DNA from: an uncultured Collinsella sp.
GTDB taxonomy: Bacteria > Actinomycetota > Coriobacteriia > Coriobacteriales > Coriobacteriaceae
Length of the DNA: 64,000 nt
Reading direction: 5' to 3'
NCBI GenBank assembly: GCA_902464565.1
Contig: CABQJV010000002.1
Location: 1-64,000, forward strand
Part shown: positions 44,372 through 52,785 of the stretch, piece by piece
Layout of the letters: each line of letters opens with the position of its first letter
Position numbering within the stretch: position 1 is the stretch's first letter
Notes under the pieces: generated by a model
Told to the model about the DNA's origin: nothing
Databases searched by the model: none
The model's input: the letters and a program-made list of their open reading frames with translations, nothing else
Program-made: the position numbers and the translations under genes

Positions 44372-45610
44372 ATGGGTTGCAATCAAATCCTGGACCGTTA
44401 TATCGAGCAGTTGATCGAAACCTCTACGCCGCAGGCGCCGGCTTGGAATATCGAAAAGATTCGCGCCGGCAAGGAGAACACCTGGAACTATATCGACGGC
44501 TGCATGATCAAGGCGCTCATCGAGCTGTACGAGATCACGGGTGAGCAGCGCTACCTGACCTTTGCCGATGACTACATCGATTTCTTTGTCCAGGACGACG
44601 GTACCATCAAGCATTACAACCCGCAGGAGTACAACCTCGATAACGTCAATGCGGGCAAGACCCTCTACAAGCTCTATGACCTGGTGGGCAAGCCCAAGTA
44701 CCGTGCCGCCATGGACACCATCTACCGCCAGCTCGAGACCCAGCCGCGCACCAAAGAAGGCGTGTTTTGGCACAAGGCCGTCTATCCCAACCAGATCTGG
44801 CTTGATGGCATGTATATGGCCCAGCCGTTCTACATGCAGTACGAGCTGAGCTTCCACAACCGTCGTGCCTGCTCGGACAGCTTCCATATGTTCCAGGTCG
44901 TGCATGACCTGATGCGCAACCCCCTCAACGGTCTGTACTATCACGCTTACGACGCGAGCCGCAAACAGTTCTGGTGCGACCCGGTCACCGGCCTTTCGGC
45001 TAACTTCTGGCTGCGCGCCGAGGGCTGGTTTGCCATGGCACTCATCGATACCTGGGAGCTCATGCCGCCTTCGATGTCAGCCGAGAAGGACGAGATTCGC
45101 AAGATGTTCCACGACCTGATCGATGCCATGCTGCCGTATCAGGACGAGAAGACCGGCATGTGGCATCAGGTCATCAACCTGCCCAATATCGCCCCCAACT
45201 ACCTGGAGGAGTCTGGTAGCGCGATTTTTGCCAATGCCATCATGAAGGGCGTGCGTCTAGGCGTGCTGGGCGAGCGTTACTACCAGTACGGCCGTCGCGC
45301 CTTCGACGGCATCTGCGAGACCTGCCTGTCCGAGCATGATGGGCAGCTGGCGCTCGACAACATCTGCCTGGTCGCGGGCTTGGGAAACACCGCGCACCGC
45401 GAGGGCACGTTTGGTTACTACATGAGCGAGCCTATCGTCAAAAACGATGCGAAGGGCGTGGCGCCGCTGGTGCTTGCCTATATCGAGACCATGCATCACG
45501 ACAAACTGGCCGGCAGGCATGACCCGCTTGCTCCCTCGGGCGTGTGCTCTATCGAGGACCCGTTTGGCGGATACACCCCGGGCATCAACGCTCATAAGGG
45601 ATGTGAATAA
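44372..45610 (+). CDS. GH105 unsaturated galacturonyl hydrolase
   Basis: 412-aa family 105 enzyme (YteR/RhiN type) that removes the 4,5-unsaturated galacturonate from lyase products, yielding a 5-keto-4-deoxyuronate after ring opening. WLDGMYMAQPF carries the catalytic Asp145 (Asp143 in YteR). DGCMIKALIELYEITGEQRYL and AEGWFAMALID are typical of the (alpha/alpha)6 barrel. ATG 44372 is chosen over ATG 44354 because AGAGGGGA precedes it. No signal peptide, so it acts inside the cell. Confidence 0.93.
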   Translation: MGCNQILDRYIEQLIETSTPQAPAWNIEKIRAGKENTWNYIDGCMIKALIELYEITGEQRYLTFADDYIDFFVQDDGTIKHYNPQEYNLDNVNAGKTLYKLYDLVGKPKYRAAMDTIYRQLETQPRTKEGVFWHKAVYPNQIWLDGMYMAQPFYMQYELSFHNRRACSDSFHMFQVVHDLMRNPLNGLYYHAYDASRKQFWCDPVTGLSANFWLRAEGWFAMALIDTWELMPPSMSAEKDEIRKMFHDLIDAMLPYQDEKTGMWHQVINLPNIAPNYLEESGSAIFANAIMKGVRLGVLGERYYQYGRRAFDGICETCLSEHDGQLALDNICLVAGLGNTAHREGTFGYYMSEPIVKNDAKGVAPLVLAYIETMHHDKLAGRHDPLAPSGVCSIEDPFGGYTPGINAHKGCE

Positions 45611-46517
45611 CGTGGGGGCTATTACTCCGGGTGTGCGTTTGCACGACCTTCCGCAGGGGACCGTCGAGGAGCGCATCCGCATGGCGGGAGAGCTGGGCTT
45701 TTCGTGCATTCAGCTGCCGAGCAAGGTGCTCTACGCATCGATGGGGATCGATCGAGGCGGCCTGACCCGCGAGCTTGCCGACCATTTGCTTGCGGTGCTC
45801 GACGAGGCGGGCGTTTCGGTCGCCGTGCTCGGCTGCTATAAGAATTTGGCGACGCCCGATCGCCAACAGCTCATGGATAACATTGCCGAGTACGAGGCAT
45901 GCCTGAACTTTGCCCAGATGCTCGGCGGATGCCCGGTTGGCACCGAGACCGGTCGCCCCAATGCGCAGAACCGCGTTGCTGACGACCGCATGACCGATGG
46001 GGCACTCGAAGCGTTTACAGACGGGCTTGCACGCGTCTGCGATCGGGCCGAGGCCGTGGGCGGGCAAATTTTGATCGAGCCCGGTTGGAACGAGACGGTT
46101 AATACTCCGGATCGCTGCCGTGAGGTGCTGGAGCGCGTCTCGAGCCCGTCGCTCGGCGTGATCTACGACCCGGTATCGCTGCTGCACCCCAGTGTCGTTG
46201 ACGAAGCGCAGGAAATCACCGCGCGCATGCTCTACTTATGCGGCAGTAAGATCCGCGTGCTGCACGCCAAGGATTTTGAGATCGTTGATAACGAGGACGG
46301 AGCCGGATGGTGCGACGGTACGGGTTCGCGCCTGGTGTGTCATGGCGTGGGCGAGACGGGACGATATGACTTTGAGCCTGTGGTGGCCTGGGCGGCTGCC
46401 GCCTGCCCTGGGATTCCCTGCGTGGTCGAGAACAGCGTACCGGCGACGGCGGCTGACTGCCTGGCGACACTCGAGCACATGTCTGCTCGCTGCGGGGCTT
46501 CTCATCGCGAGTTATAG
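45603..46517 (+). CDS. Sugar-phosphate isomerase/epimerase-type TIM barrel
   Basis: About 304 aa with the AP endonuclease 2-like TIM-barrel pattern: RIRMAGELGFSCIQLPS, a GGQILIEPGWNETVNTPD strand, GVIYDPVSLLHP, and RVLHAKDFEIV carrying metal-binding His/Asp candidates. GTG 45603 overlaps the GH105 stop by eight bases; GTG 45612 is an alternative. The family isomerises or epimerises sugars or keto-acids with a divalent metal. The substrate is unknown, but coupling to GH105 points to an uronate derivative. Confidence 0.8.
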   Translation: MNNVGAITPGVRLHDLPQGTVEERIRMAGELGFSCIQLPSKVLYASMGIDRGGLTRELADHLLAVLDEAGVSVAVLGCYKNLATPDRQQLMDNIAEYEACLNFAQMLGGCPVGTETGRPNAQNRVADDRMTDGALEAFTDGLARVCDRAEAVGGQILIEPGWNETVNTPDRCREVLERVSSPSLGVIYDPVSLLHPSVVDEAQEITARMLYLCGSKIRVLHAKDFEIVDNEDGAGWCDGTGSRLVCHGVGETGRYDFEPVVAWAAAACPGIPCVVENSVPATAADCLATLEHMSARCGASHREL

Positions 46518-46557
46518 CATTGGCTTTTGCCGTGTCGGCAGATTGAGATTACCTGTA

Positions 46558-46594
46558 TGGGGGCGGCGGTGAAGGGTCTTTATCGTCGCCCCCA
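46558..46594 (+). terminator. Hairpin between TIM-barrel and oxidoreductase genes
   Basis: TGGGGGCGGCG and CGTCGCCCCCA arms around 15 bases. No clear T-tract; it may attenuate. Confidence 0.4.
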
Positions 46595-46621
46595 TTGGAT
46601 TGCATTAAAAAGGGGAGTTGC

Positions 46622-47839
46622 GTGGCTATCCACATTGTCGAAGAGGCGAATCGTTGCCTAGGTTGTAAAAGGGCGTTCTGTCAGATTAAGGGCTGCCCGG
46701 TTCAGACGCCTATTCCGCAGGTCATCGACCTGTTCAAACAGCGTCGTCTAGAAGAAGCGGGCGAGCTGCTGTTCCAGAACAATCCCATGAGCGCGGTCTG
46801 CTCTATGGTGTGCAACCATTCGGGCCAGTGCGAGGGTGCTTGCATTCAGGGCCGCAAGGGCACACCCGTGCATTTCTCGAGCATCGAGAACTATATCTCG
46901 ACAGCGTATTTGGATCGTAAGGAGTGGAAGCCCGCGCCGTCGTGCGGCAAACAGGTTGCCGTGGTCGGTTCCGGTCCCGCCGGTATTACCGTGGCCATTA
47001 AGATGGCCCAGCTGGGCTGTGCCGTCACGGTATTTGAACAGCGCCCCGAGATCGGCGGTGTGCTGGAGTACGGTATCCCCGAGTTCCGCCTGCCCCGTGC
47101 GCTCGTGCAAAAGTACCGTCACGTGATGTGCTCGCTTGGCGTGCGCGTGCGCCCCTCGACCACCATCGGCGGCGCACTGCACATCGATGACCTGCTACGT
47201 GACGGCTACGACGCGGTCTTTGTCGGTACCGGTACCTGGCGAGCTCGAAAGTTGGGTATTCCCGGCGAGTCGCGCGGCAACGTGCTGTTTGGCATCGATT
47301 ACCTGGTCGATCCCGCGAGCGTGGCAATCGGGCAGAACGTGGCGGTCATCGGTGCCGGCAATGTTGCCATGGATGTTGCCCGCACAGCCCTGCGCTCGGG
47401 CGCTCGCAAGGTCACCGTGTATGCCCGCTCGCGCCATATCTCGGCCATCGACGACGAGGTCGAGCTGACCGAGCTCGATGGTGCCGAGATTGTGTGCGGC
47501 AAGGCGATCTGTGCCATCGACGATAACGGTCCGGTCTTCGAGACGGCTATCTTCGACGAGGAGAATAACGTGGTGGGGTACGAGGAAGAGCTCGACCATG
47601 CGTCTGCCGACACAGTTGTGATTGCGGCTTCGCAGGTGCCCAAAGACAAGCTTGTGCTTACGACGGGTGGTCTGGAGACCGACCATCGCGGCCTGCTTTC
47701 GGTCGACGAGAACGGCATGACCACCGTGCCCGGCGTCTTTGCCGCCGGCGACGTGGTTAACGGCCCGCTCACCGTGGTTCATGCCGTGGCAGGCGCCAAG
47801 CTCGCCGTCGAAGGCATGACCAGCTACCTGGGTCTCTAA
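46622..47839 (+). CDS. GltD-like FAD/Fe-S oxidoreductase
   Basis: 405-aa flavoprotein resembling the small subunit of glutamate synthase. The N-terminal Fer4_20-type domain holds two Cys clusters (CLGCKRAFCQIKGCP and CSMVCNHSGQCEGAC) for [4Fe-4S] centres. A first Rossmann motif (VVGSGPAGITVAIKMA) binds FAD, and a second (GAGNVAMDVARTAL) binds NAD(P)H. It ends with the TVPGVFAAGDVVNGP flavin motif. No large subunit is present; it may pass electrons to the flavin reductase encoded next. GTG 46622 follows AAGGGGAG. Confidence 0.88.
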   Translation: MAIHIVEEANRCLGCKRAFCQIKGCPVQTPIPQVIDLFKQRRLEEAGELLFQNNPMSAVCSMVCNHSGQCEGACIQGRKGTPVHFSSIENYISTAYLDRKEWKPAPSCGKQVAVVGSGPAGITVAIKMAQLGCAVTVFEQRPEIGGVLEYGIPEFRLPRALVQKYRHVMCSLGVRVRPSTTIGGALHIDDLLRDGYDAVFVGTGTWRARKLGIPGESRGNVLFGIDYLVDPASVAIGQNVAVIGAGNVAMDVARTALRSGARKVTVYARSRHISAIDDEVELTELDGAEIVCGKAICAIDDNGPVFETAIFDEENNVVGYEEELDHASADTVVIAASQVPKDKLVLTTGGLETDHRGLLSVDENGMTTVPGVFAAGDVVNGPLTVVHAVAGAKLAVEGMTSYLGL

Positions 47840-47854
47840 CCCATCCCATCCATC

Positions 47855-47921
47855 AGTTGCGGTGAAATACGGACTGTTTTGGCTGGCAAAAGTCTCATCT
47901 ACTCCGTATTCCACCGCAACT
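47855..47921. repeat. 67-bp palindromic element, copy 1
   Basis: 19-base arms (47855-47873, 47903-47921) beginning AGTTGCGGTG, with one mismatch, followed by TTTTT. It may double as the terminator of the preceding gene. Same length and ends as the copies at 50772 and 63815. Confidence 0.8.
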
Positions 47922-48036
47922 TTTTGTGGGTCGATACGTAGACAGGGGAGTGCGTGCGGTCGGGTGTTGTGCAGTTGCTGGTACGATAGATAAGTCAGCA
48001 ACTGCCGCCGAGCGGCTCAAACGAAAGGAACCCTGT

Positions 48037-49986
48037 ATGGAGTCTTCCGCCTATCCGATGCTCTTTAGCCCGATCAAGGTCGGTACGACCGAGGTCAAGA
48101 ACCGCGTCTTTATGCCGCCGGTGTCCACCAACCTGGCCGATCATGGCTATGTGACCGATGACTTGGTCGATCATTACCGTGCCCGCGCCAAGGGCGGCGT
48201 GGGCCTCATCATCACCGAGGTCGTGACGGTCGAGCCCACCTATACCTATCTGCCGGGTGACATGTGCTGCTACGACGACACGTTTATCCCCGGCTGGGAA
48301 AAGCTCGCCGCGGCCGTCCACGAGTACGGCTGCAAGATTATGCCGCAGCTCTTCCACCCCGCCTACATGGCCTTTAACATTCCGGGCACGCCTCGCCTGA
48401 TCGCTCCGTCCTTTGTGGGCCCGTCTTACGCCCGCGAGGCACCGCGCCCCATCACGGTCGACGAGATTCACGAGCTCACGCATCAGTTTGGCGACGCTGC
48501 CGTGCGTATGCAGAAGGCCGGTGTCGATGGCGTCGAGGTCCATGCGGCGCACGCCCACGGCATGCTCGGCGGTTTCTTGACCCCGCTCTATAACAAGCGT
48601 ACCGATGAGTACGGCGGCTCGCTCGACGCCCGCATGCGCTTTTTGCTCGAGGTCATCGCCGAGATTCGCGAGCGCTGCGGCAAGGACTTTATCATCGACG
48701 TCCGTATCTCGGGCGATGAGTACACCGATGGCGGCCTGACCCTCAACGACATGATCTACGTCTCGCGTCGCCTGGAGAAGGCCGGTGTCGACATGATTCA
48801 TGTGTCGGGCGGTACTACCATCAAGCGCGGCTCCGCAATTCCCGCCGCCGGTACGCAGCAGGCCTCGCATGCCGTCTGCTCGCGCGAGATCAAAAAGCAC
48901 GTCAACATTCCCGTTGCCACCGTCGGACGCATTAACGAGGCCTGGATCGCCGAGGAGCTGATCGAGGACGGCGCTGCCGATATCTGCATGATGGGCCGCG
49001 CCAATCTGTGTGATGCCGAGTTCTGCAACAAGGCCGCTGCCGGCAACGCCGACGATATTCGCCCCTGCATTGGCTGCCTGCGCTGCCTGAACGGCATTAT
49101 GTTCGGCAAACGCATCTCCTGCACCGTTAATCCGGACGTGGAGCGCGACGAGGCTGGCTACGAGCCTGCCGCCGAGGCCAAGAACGTGCTCGTTGTGGGT
49201 GCTGGTCCTGCGGGCATGGAGGCAGCCTACATTGCCGCCAAGCGCGGCCACAACGTGGTGCTCGTGGATAAGCAGGATGAGCCGGGCGGCGAGATGCGCA
49301 TCGCAGCCGTTCCGCCGGCAAAGCAGGAGCTCACCCGCGTGATCAAGTATCAGTACCGTCGCCTGGCCGAGGCCGGCGTGAAGTGCGTATTTGGCACCGA
49401 GCTTTCGGCCGAGGACATTCAGCGTGACTACGCGGGCTACGAGGTTGTCCTTGCTTATGGCGCCGAGCCCATCGCTCCGGCCTTCATGCAGGGCTTTAAG
49501 CAAGTTATGACGGCCGACGACCTGCTGGGCGGCAAGGCTTTCCCGGGTAAGAAGATCGTCATCGTGGGCGGCGGTACCGTTGGCTGCGAGACGGCCGATT
49601 ACCTAGCCCCGCTGGTCAATGACCTGTCGCCGGCAAATCGCGACGTCACCGTTATCGAGATGACCAAGACGCTCGCCGCCAACGAGGGCGGCGCCGGTCG
49701 CGCGGTGCTTATCACGCGCATGCTCTCAAAGGGTGTTCACGTGCTGGCCGAGGCCAAGGTGACCGAGATTACCGAGGACACCATCAGCTACGAAAAGGAC
49801 GGCGAGGTCCACACCATCACCGGTGCCGATACGCTGGTGCTTGCCATGGGCTATCGTCCCAATACCAAGTTGGCCGACGACCTTGCCGCTGCCGGCGTTG
49901 CTGTCCACGTGCTGGGCGATGCCCAGAAGTGTGGCAACATCCGCGATGCCATCGGCGATGGTTACAAGGTTGCCTGCGAGCTCTAG
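48037..49986 (+). CDS. NADH:flavin oxidoreductase / enoate reductase
   Basis: 649-aa modular protein of the 2-enoate / 2,4-dienoyl-CoA / BaiCD family. Residues about 8-340 form an OYE TIM barrel binding FMN (FMPPVSTNLADHGYVTDD, GVDGVEVHAAHAHG, NKRTDEYGGSLDAR). Then a [4Fe-4S] cluster motif follows (CIGCLRCLNG and a later Cys). Then FAD (VVGAGPAGMEAAYIA) and NAD(P) (VGGGTVGCETADYL) domains follow. Such enzymes reduce activated C=C bonds or remove groups from plant and steroid compounds. The substrate is not recognised. ATG 48037 follows GAAAGGAA. Confidence 0.9.
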   Translation: MESSAYPMLFSPIKVGTTEVKNRVFMPPVSTNLADHGYVTDDLVDHYRARAKGGVGLIITEVVTVEPTYTYLPGDMCCYDDTFIPGWEKLAAAVHEYGCKIMPQLFHPAYMAFNIPGTPRLIAPSFVGPSYAREAPRPITVDEIHELTHQFGDAAVRMQKAGVDGVEVHAAHAHGMLGGFLTPLYNKRTDEYGGSLDARMRFLLEVIAEIRERCGKDFIIDVRISGDEYTDGGLTLNDMIYVSRRLEKAGVDMIHVSGGTTIKRGSAIPAAGTQQASHAVCSREIKKHVNIPVATVGRINEAWIAEELIEDGAADICMMGRANLCDAEFCNKAAAGNADDIRPCIGCLRCLNGIMFGKRISCTVNPDVERDEAGYEPAAEAKNVLVVGAGPAGMEAAYIAAKRGHNVVLVDKQDEPGGEMRIAAVPPAKQELTRVIKYQYRRLAEAGVKCVFGTELSAEDIQRDYAGYEVVLAYGAEPIAPAFMQGFKQVMTADDLLGGKAFPGKKIVIVGGGTVGCETADYLAPLVNDLSPANRDVTVIEMTKTLAANEGGAGRAVLITRMLSKGVHVLAEAKVTEITEDTISYEKDGEVHTITGADTLVLAMGYRPNTKLADDLAAAGVAVHVLGDAQKCGNIRDAIGDGYKVACEL

Positions 49987-50040
49987 TCGGCCCCTTGGTG
50001 TATGGGGGACCTATCCCCGCGGCGCCAGTCGGTAGATAGC

Positions 50041-50085
50041 AAAAAGCGGCGGTCGTTCCATACGTGGGACGACCGCCGCTTGCGT
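50041..50085. terminator. Bidirectional terminator
   Basis: AAGCGGCGGTCGTTCCA pairs with TGGGACGACCGCCGCTT around TACG. It lies between convergent genes; the A-run on the left serves the minus-strand transcript. Confidence 0.75.
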
Positions 50086-50106
50086 TAGCTGCAATGAGTC
50101 GTGCGA

Positions 50107-50748
50107 TTAGAGGCCCAGGATCTCCTTGACCTTGGCGATGATGGTCTCATCGGTGGCGTTGGCAAAGAAGTACTCCTGGAAGTGCTCGCCAGCCAGGGCG
50201 CCGCGGACCAGGTCCTGATCGATCTCGCCCAGGACGTCGACGAGCGGGCGCATGGTCACAGCGCGCACGCCGTCGAGGATTTTCTTGTTACGCTGCTCGG
50301 GCTCAACGCGCTCGGCAGGATAGCCGTTGCCCGAACCAAAGCCAAAGAGCTTCTCGAAGGTGTACTCAAGATTGAGCTCCTGGCCCCAGCCATTCTTGAG
50401 GGCGAAGGGCATGGCGACGGCGTTGCCATCGTTGACCTGGGCAAAAGTGTAGGCGTCGAGCGGGTCGGCAACATGGCCGCACAGCACGCCGGGGAAGGAG
50501 TTGCAGGCGAGCATGGCGCCCTCGCCGGTGCCGCAGCCGGTCACGACGTAGTCGGCAGCGCCGGAGTTCAGCAGCACGGCGGCAAGGATGCCGTTCTGCA
50601 CGTAGGTGAGGGGCTTGGAGTCGGCGTCGGCATACATGCCATAATTAAAGACGGTGTGGCCCATGGGCTCGACAACCTTCTTAAGGGCAGCCTCGATCAT
50701 GGGGTTCTTGGAGTTCTGAGAGTTCTCATTGATCAGAGCGATCTTCAT
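50107..50748 (-). CDS. RpiB/LacAB-family uronate isomerase (DhuI-like)
   Basis: 213-aa protein with the RpiB fold (INENSQNSKNPMIEAALKKV, VVTGCGTGEGAMLACNSFPGV, GHVADPLDAYTFAQVNDGN). The GCGTGEG phosphate-loop equivalent and Cys are conserved. It is longer than ribose-5-phosphate isomerase B (about 150 aa), as are the DhuI isomerases that convert 4-deoxy-5-hexosulose-uronate in streptococci. Next to an SDR gene (DhuD-like) in a pectin island, this fits replacement of KduI/KduD. AAAGGTAATT precedes the ATG. Confidence 0.82.
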   Translation of the reverse strand: MKIALINENSQNSKNPMIEAALKKVVEPMGHTVFNYGMYADADSKPLTYVQNGILAAVLLNSGAADYVVTGCGTGEGAMLACNSFPGVLCGHVADPLDAYTFAQVNDGNAVAMPFALKNGWGQELNLEYTFEKLFGFGSGNGYPAERVEPEQRNKKILDGVRAVTMRPLVDVLGEIDQDLVRGALAGEHFQEYFFANATDETIIAKVKEILGL

Positions 50749-50771
50749 TGCGAATTACCTTTCTATTTCTA

Positions 50772-50838
50772 ACTTGCGGTGAAATGCGGACTGTTTTGCC
50801 TGATAGAAGCCAAAACCAATCCTTATCTCACCGCAACT
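50772..50838. repeat. 67-bp palindromic element, copy 2
   Basis: Begins ACTTGCGGTGAAAT and ends CTCACCGCAACT. The first 30 bases closely match copy 1; the arms are more diverged. Located between the isomerase and SDR genes. Confidence 0.7.
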
Positions 50839-50888
50839 CAAATGAAAAACGAGTGGGTGAAACCTGATGTGGGCAGTTGCGGCGACGC

Positions 50889-51698
50889 TTATTGAGGCTG
50901 TTTTCCAATGTATGCGAGGATGCCGCCGTCGACATAGAGGATGTGGCCGTTGACGAAGTTCGATGCATCGGAAGCCAAGAACACGGCGGGGCCCTTCAGA
51001 TCCTCGGGCGTGCCCCAGCGGGCTGCCGGCGTCTTAGCAATGATGAACTGGTCAAACGGATGGCGGCTGCCGTCGGGCTGCGTCTCGCGCAGCGGCGCGG
51101 TCTGCGGCGTGGCGATGTAGCCGGGTCCAATGCCGTTGCACTGGATATTGGCCTCGCCAAACTCCGAGCAGATGTTCTTGGTGAGCATCTTGAGTCCGCC
51201 CTTGGCGGCGGCATAGCCGGCGATGGTCTCGCGGCCCAGCTCGCTCATCATCGAGCAGATGTTGATGATCTTGCCGTGGCCCTTGGCGATCATGCCGGGC
51301 AGGCAGGCCTTGGACACGATAAACGGTGCGTTGAGGTCAATATCGACGACGCGGCGGAAGTCCTCGGCGCTCATGTCGAGCATCGGGGTGCGCTGGATGA
51401 CGCCGGCGTTGTTGACCAGGATGTCGGGCGTGGTGCCAAAGTCGGTCTCGATCTTGGCGATGAGCTCGGCGACGACGGCCTCGTCGGTGACGTCTGCCAC
51501 GTAACCATGAGCCTCAAAGCCCAGCTCGCGGTAGTGCTTCTCGGCCTCGGCTACCTTGTCGGCGTGACGTGCGTTAAAGGCGATCTTGGCGCCGACCTCT
51601 CCGAGCGCCTCGGCGATGGCCATGCCAATGCCATAGGTGGCGCCGGTTACGAGCGCGACCTTGCCATCCAGGCGGAAGCTGTCCATAAGATCAGACAT
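50889..51698 (-). CDS. SDR dehydrogenase (DhuD / gluconate 5-dehydrogenase type)
   Basis: 269-aa classical short-chain dehydrogenase. Cofactor motif VTGATYGIGMAIAEALG, NNAG at about residue 94, catalytic Ser in NICSMMS and YAAAKGG (Tyr-x-x-x-Lys), and a C-terminal GPGYIATPQT. Beside the RpiB-type isomerase it is probably the NAD(H)-dependent reductase giving 2-keto-3-deoxygluconate from DK-II. ATG 51698 follows GAAAGGAT; an upstream in-frame start would include an operator. Confidence 0.88.
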   Translation of the reverse strand: MSDLMDSFRLDGKVALVTGATYGIGMAIAEALGEVGAKIAFNARHADKVAEAEKHYRELGFEAHGYVADVTDEAVVAELIAKIETDFGTTPDILVNNAGVIQRTPMLDMSAEDFRRVVDIDLNAPFIVSKACLPGMIAKGHGKIINICSMMSELGRETIAGYAAAKGGLKMLTKNICSEFGEANIQCNGIGPGYIATPQTAPLRETQPDGSRHPFDQFIIAKTPAARWGTPEDLKGPAVFLASDASNFVNGHILYVDGGILAYIGKQPQ

Positions 51699-51714
51699 AG
51701 CGATCCTTTCAAAA

Positions 51715-51727
51715 GAAACGTTCATCT
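51715..51727. promoter_or_regulatory. Operator O9 before SDR gene
   Basis: GAAACGTTCATCT, a degenerate copy within the 5' leader of the SDR-isomerase operon. Confidence 0.35.
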
Positions 51728-51801
51728 ATATAAGTCTTGCTTTTCATACAAGGTCAGTATAGGAGAAGAGGAGGATTTAAAAATCAGATTCTTCTAAAAT
51801 C

Positions 51802-51817
51802 AGGTGAACGTTCACTT
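51802..51817. promoter_or_regulatory. Operator O8 before SDR gene
   Basis: AGGTGAACGTTCACTT with an intact GTGAACGTTCAC core, about 105 bases upstream of the SDR start. Confidence 0.7.
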
Positions 51818-51858
51818 TTAAAAGGCGAACGGTAGTCTCGCCCTTGCCGTGCGGACGT

Positions 51859-52551
51859 CTATTTGCTCTGTTCCTGCGCTCCCTCTGCGATCATGTTGCG
51901 GTTGTACACCAGATGCAGGTACATCGCGTCGTGCGCTGCGGTGGGATTGCGCGCGGCGATGGCGTCGGCCACGCCACGGTGGGTGCGGATGGTTTCCTCA
52001 ACCAGCTTTTTGCCGGTCACGTCAATAAACAGGGGGACAGACGCCTTGAGCACGCCCATTAGGCGGGGAACGACGAGGTTGCCGCAGCTTTCGGCAATTG
52101 CGATGTGAAACGCGGTGTCGGCGGCAGAATAGTCTTCGTCCCGCGCGGCCAAGTGCTCGGACTCATCGCAAAGCTCTTTAATGCAGATGATTTGATCGTC
52201 GGTCGCGTGCTCTGCGGCCATGCTGGCCATCTGCGGCTCGATCATAAAGCGCACTTCGAGCAGGTCGCGTGCCAGGCGCCTCTTGTCATCGATAAAGGTA
52301 AAGCCCAGCGGATCGTCGGCAACGCCGGGGTTTGATGCCACATAGGTGCCCGAGCCCTGCTTAATGCGCACGATGTTGCGCGACTGCAGCAGCTTCATAG
52401 CCTCGCGTACGGTGCTCCTGCCAGCACCCAGGCGCTCGACGAGCACAGCCTCCTTGGGCAGGCGGTCGCCTTGCTCAAGATGCTCATCCAGGATCAGTTG
52501 AATAATTTTCTCCGAAATCTGCTCGGGGAGTCCCGAATCGGCTCGTGCCAC
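51859..52551 (-). CDS. FadR-subfamily GntR regulator
   Basis: 230-aa regulator: winged HTH (LPKEAVLVERLGAGRSTVREAMKLLQS, about 31-57) and all-helical FCD effector domain (about 85-215) with metal/ligand residues in DTAFHIAIAESCGN and the THRGVADAIAARN segment. Divergent from gntP-ilvD/edd, with ATCAGA-type palindromes in the 234-base gap. It probably represses those genes in response to a sugar acid. GTG start preceded by AGGTGA. Confidence 0.92.
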   Translation of the reverse strand: MARADSGLPEQISEKIIQLILDEHLEQGDRLPKEAVLVERLGAGRSTVREAMKLLQSRNIVRIKQGSGTYVASNPGVADDPLGFTFIDDKRRLARDLLEVRFMIEPQMASMAAEHATDDQIICIKELCDESEHLAARDEDYSAADTAFHIAIAESCGNLVVPRLMGVLKASVPLFIDVTGKKLVEETIRTHRGVADAIAARNPTAAHDAMYLHLVYNRNMIAEGAQEQSK

Positions 52552-52676
52552 GCTTCACCTCATATCAAAAGAATTCATCAGAGCTATTCTAGCTCATTTA
52601 ACAGAAGCCGCGGTGGTTCGCTCCGACAATGGAGAACTGTAAGTGGCCGTTTACCGTAAAAAACAGATCGTTCAGC

Positions 52677-52774
52677 AAATACATCAGATGTATTTCGAAA
52701 AAGTTTCCCTTTTAAACATCAGACCTATTGAAAATACGCTATAGTCATCAGACGAATTCAAAAGGTCTGATGAA
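52677..52774. promoter_or_regulatory. CATCAGAC operator cluster upstream of GntP gene
   Basis: Perfect palindrome AAATACATCAGATGTATTT (52677-52695). CATCAGACCT follows near 52719. CATCAGAC and GTCTGATG then form an inverted pair (52746-52773) immediately before the GntP ribosome site. Four copies of one half-site in 100 bases mark an operator region, probably for the divergent GntR regulator. Confidence 0.6.
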
Positions 52775-52785
52775 TTGGAGGAAAG

